The notes: a model not told the origin generated them from the sequence alone. DNA of 10,930 bases from CAYURR01 sp964446745 (GCA_964446745.1 CAYURR010000101.1:1-10930), one strand, 5' to 3'; shown: positions 1-4,870, counted from the stretch's first letter. Program-made: numbers and translations.

Positions 1-1
1 A

Positions 2-30
2 ATTATGGATTTATTTAGTATTATTGTCAA
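2..30 (-). promoter_or_regulatory. Candidate SigA-type promoter firing left, out of the window
   Basis: On the minus strand TTGACA (30-25) is separated by exactly 17 bp from CATAAT (7-2). The -35 is a perfect consensus match and the -10 matches 5 of 6. The gene it would serve lies outside the window, so this rests on the motif alone in AT-rich DNA. Confidence 0.4.
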
Positions 31-46
31 GAATCAATATTATAAA

Positions 47-105
47 CATTATTTGACATATTTAATAAGTCTCAAGTGGTACGCATGTAAAAACATCAAA
101 TAATG
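47..105. repeat. Inverted repeat just after the 81-aa gene
   Basis: CATTATTTGA (47-56) and TCAAATAATG (96-105) are perfectly complementary over 10 bp with a 39-nt loop. The right arm touches the stop codon of the minus-strand small gene, so the repeat could form an mRNA-end hairpin. The stem is AT-rich and no T-run follows it, so it is not a classic intrinsic terminator. Confidence 0.35.
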
Positions 106-351
106 CTAAAAATCATGCCTAAACCCGCCGTTACTGCCCATTCGTTCAAATACGCTCACAATCTCTTCAATGCGTGCAAAGCACTCCGTATCGGTTAAAC
201 AATCGTCGTCTATAATGGCTTTGATCTTTAATAGAGCACGATAAGATTGAAGTTCCACGATTTCCTTTGCGTCAATATTCAGATTTGGAAAGATTATATG
301 GATCTCTTCTTTTTCCAAAATGTTTATAAGCAGCTGCTGATATAATTCCAT
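106..351 (-). CDS. Small conserved hypothetical protein (81 aa)
   Basis: An 81-residue protein of unknown function. It is mostly helical by inspection, acidic, and has no signal peptide or membrane segment. Its C-terminal ending (GSNGGFRHDF, residues 72-81) resembles small Firmicute proteins I have seen next to XRE regulators and in mobile regions, but I cannot name a family. The start is well supported. GAGGTG (362-357 on the minus strand) lies 5 nt before the ATG, and a perfect TTGACA-17-TATAAT promoter ends just upstream. The gene is divergent from the XRE regulator at 469, which makes the regulator a natural candidate to control it. The very short predicted leader (about 11 nt) is unusual but compatible with translation. 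Confidence 0.8.
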   Translation of the reverse strand: MELYQQLLINILEKEEIHIIFPNLNIDAKEIVELQSYRALLKIKAIIDDDCLTDTECFARIEEIVSVFERMGSNGGFRHDF

Positions 352-363
352 AAAAACACCTCA

Positions 364-387
364 GAATAATTATATGTGCGGTTATTC
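364..387. promoter_or_regulatory. Inverted repeat over the -10, candidate operator
   Basis: GAATAA (364-369) and TTATTC (382-387) form a perfect 6-bp inverted repeat with a 12-bp spacer. It abuts and partly covers the -10 of the leftward promoter. This is where a repressor dimer would block transcription. The XRE protein encoded next door is the obvious candidate binder, but that is inference. Confidence 0.35.
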
Positions 388-397
388 CGACTGTCAA
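369..397 (-). promoter_or_regulatory. Consensus SigA promoter of the 81-aa gene
   Basis: The minus strand carries TTGACA (397-392), a 17-bp spacer and TATAAT (374-369), matching consensus at all 12 positions. The predicted start of transcription is near 362, at the edge of the ribosome binding site, so the transcript would be almost leaderless. Confidence 0.75.
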
Positions 398-422
398 TCA
401 GATTTTGTTGCCTTTGGTAAGG

Positions 423-451
423 TTTATAGGTATCTATATCGCTATTATAAT
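423..451 (+). promoter_or_regulatory. Candidate promoter of the XRE regulator
   Basis: TTTATA (423-428), 17 bp, TATAAT (446-451). The -10 is perfect and the -35 is weak (4 of 6). Transcription would begin near 458, at the GGGGTG ribosome binding site (458-463), again giving a very short leader. The weak -35 and tight spacing keep confidence low. Confidence 0.35.
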
Positions 452-468
452 TTTTCCGGGGTGAATGT

Positions 469-696
469 ATGGATCAACTGCAGAAAGATAAGTATGAAAA
501 ATTAGGCCTTAACATCGCATATTATAGAAAGCTTAGAAAATATACGCAAATACAATTGTGCGAAATGCTTGACATTGACCGTACCTACATCAGTAAAATC
601 GAATTGGGAAATGTAGGGGTATCGTTAGATATTGTATTTAGGCTTTCCGATGTATTAGATGTGCAGGTGTATAGGTTTTTTGAGTTTAGGGAATAG
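469..696 (+). CDS. XRE-family helix-turn-helix transcriptional regulator (75 aa)
   Basis: A single-domain cytoplasmic DNA-binding protein of the Cro/C1 (XRE, HTH_3) type. The whole protein is the five-helix domain. Helix 1 covers about residues 9-21 (NIAYYRKLRKY). The TQIQLCEMLDI segment (26-36) is the first helix of the HTH, and DRTYISKIELGNVGVSLDIVFRLSDVLDV (37-65) holds the recognition helix, the typical E-x-G turn and helices 4-5. At 75 residues it has the length of stand-alone family members that act as dimeric repressors, with no sensor or oligomerisation domain. GGGGTG precedes the ATG by 5 nt. It is divergent from the 81-aa gene. Autoregulation and control of that neighbour through the 364-387 repeat are plausible but inferred. 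Confidence 0.9.
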   Translation: MDQLQKDKYEKLGLNIAYYRKLRKYTQIQLCEMLDIDRTYISKIELGNVGVSLDIVFRLSDVLDVQVYRFFEFRE

Positions 697-734
697 GTAT
701 CCTAAAACGAGGGATATCGTAAGTAGTCAAATAA

Positions 735-1165
735 TAAAGGATGGCTGCGCAAAAATTCCGCAGCCATCCTAATATAAAAACCCTCGTGACTAATCACTGC
801 CTCCGCAACGCGCATGACAGCATTCGTTAGTTATCTATCCGCAAGATCTTGAATCTCCTTAATTGAAAGGCCCGTAATGTCTGATACTTGCTCAATCGGC
901 ATTTTATACTTTAGTAAATTCATTGCCACTTCTCTTTTGCCCTCTCTCAACCCTTCATCACGCCCTTGCATCTGCGCCCATTTTAGTCTGTCACGTTCAT
1001 CTCTCAAGGCCTTTTCTCTGTCTTCGTATATCTTTCTTGCTTTTTCATCCTTGCTTATGCGCTGTAACTCTATATAGGCTTCTTTGATAGCCGGATTCTT
1101 CTGAGCTAACATTTCAAACTCCTCCTCCTTTTCAGCTCTCAAAAACATGAGCCAATCTGCCAACT
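735..1165. repeat. Long direct repeat, copy 1 (3' half of Rpn gene plus tail)
   Basis: This matches 4114-4568 in the same orientation. The first 100 bp (735-834), nearly all non-coding tail after the gene, are identical in both copies by eye. The coding part carries many substitutions and one 24-bp length difference. It covers the C-terminal 110 codons of the intact gene and its terminator hairpin. Confidence 0.9.
738..770 (-). terminator. Rho-independent-type terminator of the Rpn gene
   Basis: A perfect 12-bp stem, AGGATGGCTGCG (738-749) with CGCAGCCATCCT (759-770), closes a 9-nt loop. Read on the minus strand it is followed by a short T-rich stretch (TTATTATTTG). It lies about 60 nt past the stop codon at 831 and also faces the end of the convergent XRE gene. 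Confidence 0.7.
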
Positions 1166-1667
1166 CTGTTCCGTCACTTGATAACGGTAGTTTCTGCATT
1201 TCCAGTGTATGTATCTCTATTATATCTGTAAACAATTTTGCTGTCTTGTTATCTCTTAATTGAAATATATGATGATAATCATTCGCATCTTCTACAATTT
1301 CATAATCCGTGATAACTATTGATATCGTTTTACGAAGTTCTCCATATGTATCACCCTTGCTGAGCTGTGCGACAAACGCTTTCGAATTATAATATGTAAC
1401 CCGTTCCGGCATGTCTTTTACAGGCAGCACCTGTATCTCTATATGGATTATTTTCTTCCCTTTGGTTATTACCTTCACATCTACAATGCCCAACTTATCT
1501 TTTTCATGCTCTCTTTTGAGATGCGGATCAACTATTATCAGTTCCTCGAATTCTTCTCTGTCCAGGCCGAGTATCGCCATCAATAAAAACGCTAATAACC
1601 TCTTATTCCTAATATCACCAAACAGTAGCTTGAATATAACATCGGATTTTGGTGGAAGTATTTTCAT
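831..1667 (-). CDS. Rpn-family PD-(D/E)XK nuclease / putative transposase
   Basis: A 278-residue protein of the Rpn/PDDEXK_2 (TIGR01784-like) group, whose studied members are recombination-promoting DNA endonucleases of transposase-like ancestry. The N-terminus has the family signature SDVIFKLLFGD (8-18). The nuclease core shows D63 (GIVDVKV), then E77-x-Q79 (IHIEIQ), the expected D...ExQ arrangement. The central part ends in a highly charged coiled-coil-like stretch (176-247) containing short G-rich repeats (MQGRDEGLREGKREV). The C-terminus (256-278) is the usual small helical tail. A frame-open ATG lies 12 codons upstream, but it falls before the predicted transcription start (about 1687). 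The AAGGGG site fits the ATG at 1667, so I chose that. A truncated relative lies at 4210-4568. Confidence 0.88.
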   Translation of the reverse strand: MKILPPKSDVIFKLLFGDIRNKRLLAFLLMAILGLDREEFEELIIVDPHLKREHEKDKLGIVDVKVITKGKKIIHIEIQVLPVKDMPERVTYYNSKAFVAQLSKGDTYGELRKTISIVITDYEIVEDANDYHHIFQLRDNKTAKLFTDIIEIHTLEMQKLPLSSDGTELADWLMFLRAEKEEEFEMLAQKNPAIKEAYIELQRISKDEKARKIYEDREKALRDERDRLKWAQMQGRDEGLREGKREVAMNLLKYKMPIEQVSDITGLSIKEIQDLADR

Positions 1668-1693
1668 TTGTATAACCATCCCCTTTTGCAGTG

Positions 1694-1722
1694 AATATAT
1701 CACATTCCATATGGCCTATCAA
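1694..1722 (-). promoter_or_regulatory. Promoter of the Rpn gene
   Basis: The minus strand has TTGATA (1722-1717), 17 bp, TATATT (1699-1694), each 5 of 6 to consensus. The transcription start would be near 1687. It lies just past the stop of the AlbA_2 gene, so the Rpn gene can be expressed independently of it. Confidence 0.6.
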
Positions 1723-1729
1723 TGACATA

Positions 1730-3130
1730 TCAACCGTTTGCCGCTCCTGTCGTCACATACATCTGGTGACGGCTACGGGGATGCTCGGGGGCTGTGAGCG
1801 TTAATATCCCCTTCTCCACCAAAGGCTTGAGTATATAATTGCTCACATGGCCGTAACTCTTGCCCGTAAAGGCTATGATCTCAGCGCGCGTCCGTGGCTG
1901 CGTGCAAAACTCTAACAGCGCATTGGGCGCAGGTATCTCGACACGTTCGATTACTAATTCTTTGTATACGCTATTATCTAATACCACGGTATACATATTG
2001 CGCGAGCTCTTAAACTTGGGCTCTACCAATCCCGCATTGCTCAGCTCTTGCTTGATCGTCTCTATTCCACTGCCTTTATTTTCCGCCACGCCCAAATGCT
2101 CCATTAACGCCGCGAGGCAAGTATTCGACCTACGTGTTACGGATATGGGATTTTCTATTGTCACCTTCGTCACTGAAACCGTAACGCGAACAGGAGTGTT
2201 TTCCGTATGTACACTATAATCCCTGTGGATGAGCGCGTTAAGTAAGGCCTGCCTGACCGCGGCCTCGGGCAGTTCCTTAGTGTATTCCTGCTGTAATATA
2301 TGTGCGGTCGCCTCATCTACCATCCGAGCTATAGTCCCCTCTGCTCTGTAACCGTCGCTAAACTCCACACACAGTAACGGAAACACCGCCTGCGGCACCC
2401 GTGTCAGACACATCACCGCCGCGAGGCTCAATCCGCTGGTACCGCGAGACATATCAGCACCGCATAACCCCATGAACTCTACTATCTCACGATCGCTTTT
2501 GCCCGAAAGATTGGGATATGCCGCCAGTATGGCTACAGCATATTTCATCAAAACATCACTGTCCAGCTGCTCTATGCTCGTGCGCTCAACGAAACGGGTG
2601 TCTTCTCTTGTGTATTGGCCGGTCATGTAGCAATAAATCTCATGCTCGGAGATAGGATTGTTTTTCTTTCCATCACGTACAAACCCACCGGCGCTGCAGC
2701 CCGCTCCACTGTAGTATACCGGTCTTTTGGAAAAATGGGCACCTGGTATCTCAGCTGCGATATAAACCCGCCCATTCACCACGCATGAGGTAAGCAAAGG
2801 CTTCACGACAGGCTCCATCTGAGCACATTGGGCATCGATGTCACGCATCAGTACGTCCGGATCATTTACACCGTCCGGATAAAAGAAAGGATGGCTGTGC
2901 TTTACCTCACTTTGGCGCAAGCCAAAGACAAGGATACCGCCGCCATCCTGATTTGAAAACGCTGATATTGTAGAGAAAAGGTCCGGTGTGGCCTGAACAA
3001 AATCGGCATTGTCGACTATTTCCAGGGACTGATGAGAAAACGGGAGCGAGTCTAATCGCGGGCGGTTGTCGTGATCGCCATAGTAATAGAGAATCGTGGA
3101 AATGAGTGATCTGAGGGTGGATTTTTGCAT
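1730..3130 (-). CDS. AlbA_2 / HATPase_c_4 regulator (Schlafen-like, RecG-C-type)
   Basis: A 466-residue cytoplasmic protein. An AlbA_2 (Schlafen AlbA_2) domain lies at about residues 35-170: the FSTISAFSNQDGGGILVFGL core (52-71) and the YYSGAGCSAGGFVRDG nucleic-acid-binding type loop (139-154). A linker follows, then a HATPase_c_4-type domain at about 285-385 with EAAVRQALLNALIHRDYS (289-306), ENP (326-328) and ENKGSGIETI (350-359). The last part (401-466) looks like a winged helix (RAEIIAFTGKSYGHVSNYILKPLVEKGIL). Proteins of this layout are usually annotated as ATP-binding transcriptional regulators or putative DNA-binding proteins, and a few are in defence loci. ATGs also occur 13 and 3 codons upstream. 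I chose 3130 because GAAAGG lies 9 nt before it. The exact target is unknown. Confidence 0.85.
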   Translation of the reverse strand: MQKSTLRSLISTILYYYGDHDNRPRLDSLPFSHQSLEIVDNADFVQATPDLFSTISAFSNQDGGGILVFGLRQSEVKHSHPFFYPDGVNDPDVLMRDIDAQCAQMEPVVKPLLTSCVVNGRVYIAAEIPGAHFSKRPVYYSGAGCSAGGFVRDGKKNNPISEHEIYCYMTGQYTREDTRFVERTSIEQLDSDVLMKYAVAILAAYPNLSGKSDREIVEFMGLCGADMSRGTSGLSLAAVMCLTRVPQAVFPLLCVEFSDGYRAEGTIARMVDEATAHILQQEYTKELPEAAVRQALLNALIHRDYSVHTENTPVRVTVSVTKVTIENPISVTRRSNTCLAALMEHLGVAENKGSGIETIKQELSNAGLVEPKFKSSRNMYTVVLDNSVYKELVIERVEIPAPNALLEFCTQPRTRAEIIAFTGKSYGHVSNYILKPLVEKGILTLTAPEHPRSRHQMYVTTGAANG

Positions 3131-3184
3131 GGTAGGCATCCTTTCGTATGTACACGTTATATATTTCATGTTCTATTAGAATGT

Positions 3185-3213
3185 ATTGTAGTAAATACCA
3201 TGAAATAAGTCAA
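3185..3213 (-). promoter_or_regulatory. Promoter of the AlbA_2 gene with overlapping inverted repeat
   Basis: The minus strand has TTGACT (3213-3208), 17 bp, TACAAT (3190-3185), each 5 of 6 to consensus. GTATT (3183-3187) and AATAC (3194-3198) form a short inverted repeat over the -10, a possible operator. The leader to the ATG at 3130 is about 48 nt. Confidence 0.6.
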
Positions 3214-3218
3214 TATAA

Positions 3219-3260
3219 GCCCATGCGCATGATCATTTGGGGATGATCGCGCGCATGGGC
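3219..3260. repeat. Large hairpin upstream of the AlbA_2 promoter
   Basis: Arms 3219-3236 and 3243-3260 are complementary over 18 positions except two adjacent mismatches, around a 6-nt loop (TTGGGG). The outer 10 bp (GCCCATGCGC) are GC-rich. No T-run follows on either strand, so it is not a standard terminator. It lies just upstream of the -35 at 3208-3213. Confidence 0.7.
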
Positions 3261-3334
3261 CCGGGATATTGCATGTTAATATATTTACGCCTCAATACAT
3301 TTTCGTGTTGCTGAGGTGGTGGTGGTGTTACAAG

Positions 3335-3373
3335 GGAAGTGGCGGTTTCTTTCACAGAGAGTGCGCCGCTTCC
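3335..3373 (-). terminator. Hairpin after the RHH gene, probable terminator
   Basis: GGAAGTGGCG (3335-3344) pairs with CGCCGCTTCC (3364-3373) over 10 bp with one G-U, enclosing a 19-nt loop. It starts 8 nt past the stop of the small minus-strand gene. The tail on the minus strand (CTTGT) is a poor T-run, so termination would be weak. Confidence 0.4.
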
Positions 3374-3380
3374 TTATTCT

Positions 3381-3557
3381 TTATTCTTTAATGTCGGGCT
3401 TTAACCTTTTGATCCCTCGACGAGCTGCCTCCATGATAGATACAGACTCTTGCGCGCAGTAAGCCTCGAGGATATCCTTCGCTTCCCTGTCTAGCTTGAC
3501 AGCGATCTTATAAGGCTTTGGGTTATCGGTTTTTCGCCCTGGCTTTCCCTTTTCCAA
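3381..3557 (-). CDS. Small ribbon-helix-helix-like protein (58 aa, TTG start)
   Basis: A 58-codon gene starting with TTG. It is preceded by a perfect AAGGAGGT (3571-3564) with a 6-nt spacer, the strongest ribosome binding site in the window. The product has a basic arm (EKGKPGRKTDNPKPYK, 2-17), a short strand (KIAVKLD, 17-23) and two helices (REAKDILEAYCAQE, 24-37; SIMEAARRGIKRL, 40-52). This is the size and order of CopG/Arc-type RHH proteins, which bind DNA as dimers through the strand. The pattern RxTDNPK...hxVxLD...A..hLE.YC...S..EA.R.GI is common in small mobile-element-linked Clostridia proteins. An internal ATG at codon 42 lacks a good binding site. Assignment to RHH is by pattern only. 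Confidence 0.7.
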   Translation of the reverse strand: MEKGKPGRKTDNPKPYKIAVKLDREAKDILEAYCAQESVSIMEAARRGIKRLKPDIKE

Positions 3558-3616
3558 GTATACACCTCCTTATATCGAGTAGGAGGCTACCCATTAGTTG
3601 AGTAGCCGACCTCTCA
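3558..3616 (-). promoter_or_regulatory. Leader of the RHH gene with repeated CTACT motifs
   Basis: Minus-strand motifs CTACTCGAT (3582-3574) and CTACTCAAC (3605-3597) echo the intron 3' end CTACTTGAC (3625-3617), at 20-23 nt spacing. GGCTAC (3585-3590) and GTAGCC (3602-3607) can form a 6-bp hairpin between the intron end and the ribosome binding site. No convincing promoter was seen: TTGACT at the intron end is 17 bp from only ACTAAT. Confidence 0.35.
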
Positions 3617-3690
3617 GTCAAGTAGCCCAACGTAGTTTCACCGTTAGGTTCTCACGTAATCGTACGTGAACCTCTCGATTCATACGGCTC
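3617..3690 (-). ncRNA. Group II intron domains V and VI (mutated)
   Basis: Domain V runs from GAGCCGTATG (3690) through AATC-GAGA-GGTT, a 4-bp stem with a GNRA tetraloop, to CACGTACGATT. The 3' strand reads GATT where GGTT is expected, so the C of the catalytic AGC triad faces A instead of G. The basal G-C pair is lost too. Domain VI pairs CCTAACG with CGTTGGG and keeps a branch-point-like A at 3623, 7 nt from the end. Ribozyme activity is probably reduced or lost. Confidence 0.75.
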
Positions 3691-3706
3691 TTGTCATTAA
3701 ACCATA

Positions 3707-3955
3707 TTAAGGCAACCAACCGAGAGCCCAGTGTGAAAACACGTTGTACTCTCTTTTTTGCAACAGCACTTATCCATTCTTCTGCTCTGTTTCGGTGGCC
3801 CCTAAATCTTTTGTACTTGCACATAACCCATTTAACTAAGCAACGATTAAGACAATCCATGTTGTATTTCACTGCGGATGGGCAGTATTTCATGAAGTAG
3901 TTAAGCAATCCTCTCACCGTCGGGTTAATCAATTCTGCAATCATCCCGATAGTGT
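3707..3955 (-). pseudogene. ltrA: C-terminal remnant of group II intron maturase
   Basis: Only the GIIM (maturase X) end of the intron-encoded protein is left: INPTVRGLLNYFMKYCPSA, then LVKWVMCKYKRFRGHRNRAEEW. All reverse-transcriptase motifs are gone. The expected ending FSHWALGWLP and its stop (3709-3707) lie in a different frame. Removing one base from the six-A run (3759-3754) would restore AKREYNVFSHWALGWLP, so a 1-nt frameshift is present. Upstream, the reading frame runs on into domain I ribozyme sequence, so any ATG there is an artefact of the deletion junction (about 3955-3972). The gene symbol is used for the family, not for a working gene. Confidence 0.85.
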
Positions 3956-4116
3956 GACTGATGATGTTCGTGTTCCTTGGGGCGGAATTTTGCCGCCGAC
4001 TTCCTTCAGAATCCACCTCACGGTGGACACCATTGTCTTTGGCTAATGGTTGGCAACGACCAGCCCCCATAGCGGACTTTCACCGCCGAGTTACTCGCCA
4101 TGCACGGCGCACTTAA

Positions 4117-4149
4117 AGGATGGCTGCGCAAAAATTCCGCAGCCATCCT
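4117..4149 (-). terminator. Terminator hairpin of the Rpn pseudogene, intron target
   Basis: The 12-bp stem (4117-4128 with 4138-4149) is identical to the one at 738-770. On the minus strand the stem is followed by TTAA and then directly by the intron 5' end, which cuts the T-rich tail. Confidence 0.7.
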
Positions 4150-4209
4150 AATATAAAAACCCTCGTGACTAATCACTGCCTCCGCAACGCGCATGACAGC
4201 ATTCGTTAG

Positions 4210-4568
4210 TTATTTATCCGCAAGATCTTGAATCTCTTTTATTGAAAGGCCGGTAATGTCCGATATTTGTTCAATGGGCATTTTATACCTTAATAGATTT
4301 ATTGCCACCTCTCTTTTGCCCTCTACCAGCCCTTGCATCTTACCCTCTCTCAACCCTTCATCACGCCCTTGCATCTGCGCTCATTTTAGTCTGTCACGTT
4401 CATCTCTGAGCGCTTTCTCTCTATCTTCGTATATATTTCGGGCTTTTTCATCCTTGCTTATGAGCTGTAACTCTATATAGGCTTCTTTGACAGCCGAATT
4501 ATTCTGAGCTAACATTTCAAATTCCTCCTCCTTTTCTGCTTTCAAAAACATGAGCCAGTCTGCCAACT
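4210..4568 (-). pseudogene. Truncated Rpn-family nuclease pseudogene
   Basis: This corresponds to about residues 169-278 of the intact protein at 831-1667, with the nuclease core absent. The Trp codon at the DRLKW position has become TGA (4383-4381), which splits what remains. After the stop, AQMQGRDEGLREGK continues with 8 extra residues (KMQGLVEG) not found in copy 1, then KREVAINLLRYKMPIEQISDITGLSIKEIQDLADK. The 5' break at 4568 has no recognisable IS end. With no N-terminus and an internal stop it cannot make a nuclease. A 63-codon open stretch upstream of the stop has no credible start. Confidence 0.9.
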
Positions 4569-4674
4569 TCATTAATCGTTAAATAACATATTAATGTGAT
4601 ATATCTATGGAGCTTTGACCTTGCCAGTCGTCACACCACCTGCGGTTTGGCTGGTTTATTTCAAATACCTTGTT

Positions 4675-4717
4675 TACATTTTGCATTGTAAAAAAACAGA
4701 TTGCATTGTAAAATGTA
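4675..4717. promoter_or_regulatory. Operator-like block: inverted pair around two direct repeats
   Basis: TACATTTT (4675-4682) and AAAATGTA (4710-4717) form a perfect 8-bp inverted pair spanning 43 bp. They enclose two direct copies of TTGCATTGTAAAA at 4681-4693 and 4701-4713, exactly 20 bp apart (two helical turns). The block abuts the -35 of the candidate promoter, a natural place for a regulator. The protein that binds it is unknown. Confidence 0.5.
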
Positions 4718-4742
4718 CAGGAATTATCTATGGAATTATACT
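4714..4742 (+). promoter_or_regulatory. Candidate promoter of the ASST operon
   Basis: TGTACA (4714-4719), 17 bp, TATACT (4737-4742). The -10 is 5 of 6 and the -35 is 4 of 6. It overlaps the right arm of the operator-like block. The leader would be about 120 nt and include the 4771-4812 inverted repeat. A weaker alternative is TTGAAT (4804-4809) with TTTTAT (4826-4831). Confidence 0.4.
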
Positions 4743-4770
4743 AACAAACGACAACATATGCCCTATGCGC

Positions 4771-4812
4771 TACATTCAATATGCGAATACTCACATTTAA
4801 ATTTTGAATGTA
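4771..4812. repeat. Leader inverted repeat TACATTCAA / TTGAATGTA
   Basis: TACATTCAA (4771-4779) and TTGAATGTA (4804-4812) are perfectly complementary over 9 bp with a 24-nt gap. They share the TACATT/AATGTA half-sites and the overall span (42 bp against 43) with the pair at 4675-4717, 96 bp upstream. This could be a second binding site or an mRNA hairpin. Confidence 0.45.
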
Positions 4813-4870
4813 ACGTTAGCGTACGTTTTATCGTTTGCAAGTATATCAAACACAAAAGGGGATGAATTGA

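Larger units (their letters stand above)
3617..4112 (-). mobile_element. Internally deleted group II intron (class C-like placement)
   Basis: The minus strand starts GTGCGCC (4112), the usual 5' end of bacterial group II introns. The next roughly 140 nt match the familiar start of domain I (GTAACTCGG, GTGAAAGTCC, GGGGGCTGG, GTGAGGTGGA in order). The rest of domain I, domains II-IV and the reverse transcriptase are missing. Sequence resumes inside the maturase tail and continues to domains V and VI, ending CTACTTGAC. Full-length introns of this type are about 2 kb, while this is 496 nt. The 5' boundary is 4 nt after the terminator stem of the Rpn pseudogene, the insertion habit known for class C introns. 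The 3' boundary is set by the domain VI end. It cannot move by itself. Confidence 0.85.
4114..4568. repeat. Long direct repeat, copy 2 (truncated Rpn gene and tail)
   Basis: This copy of 735-1165 begins at TAAAGG (4114) and ends sharply at CAACT (4568). Its left end stops 1 nt before the intron, which shows that the intron sits in the tail of this copy. It contains a 24-bp insertion relative to copy 1. Confidence 0.9.
4569..4870. other. 302-bp non-coding region upstream of the ASST operon
   Basis: No credible gene was found on either strand. From 4569 to about 4670 nothing clear is seen. The right two-thirds are AT-rich and hold the repeat block 4671-4719, a candidate promoter (4714-4742), a leader inverted repeat (4771-4812) and a small palindrome, AACGT (4812-4816) with ACGTT (4823-4827). 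It looks like the control region of the following operon. Confidence 0.6.

Noticed and set aside
1411..1725. 104-codon plus-strand frame opposite the Rpn gene
   Set aside because: It is antisense to a clear gene, has no ribosome binding site, and its composition mirrors the coding strand.
2888..2948. AGGATGGC...GCCATCCT inverted repeat resembling the Rpn terminator stem
   Set aside because: It lies inside well-conserved coding sequence of the AlbA_2 gene, with a loop of about 45 nt. The similarity is short and likely to be chance.
3618..4070. 150-codon minus-strand open frame starting MGAGRCQPLAKDN
   Set aside because: Its first 37 or so codons are domain I ribozyme sequence and its end runs through domain V. 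Only the middle is a maturase remnant. The frame is created by the intron deletion.
4381..4572. 63-codon minus-strand frame as an independent gene
   Set aside because: It is the upstream part of the Rpn pseudogene, opened by a chance ATG at the break and closed by the Trp-to-stop change. It has no ribosome binding site.
4615..4800. 61-codon plus-strand frame MTLPVVTPPAVW...
   Set aside because: It has no ribosome binding site, overlaps the promoter and repeat region, and shows no family resemblance.
4812..4827. AACGT/ACGTT palindrome as an independent operator
   Set aside because: Only 5 bp per arm. It is recorded as part of the non-coding region, because such short arms are common in this composition.
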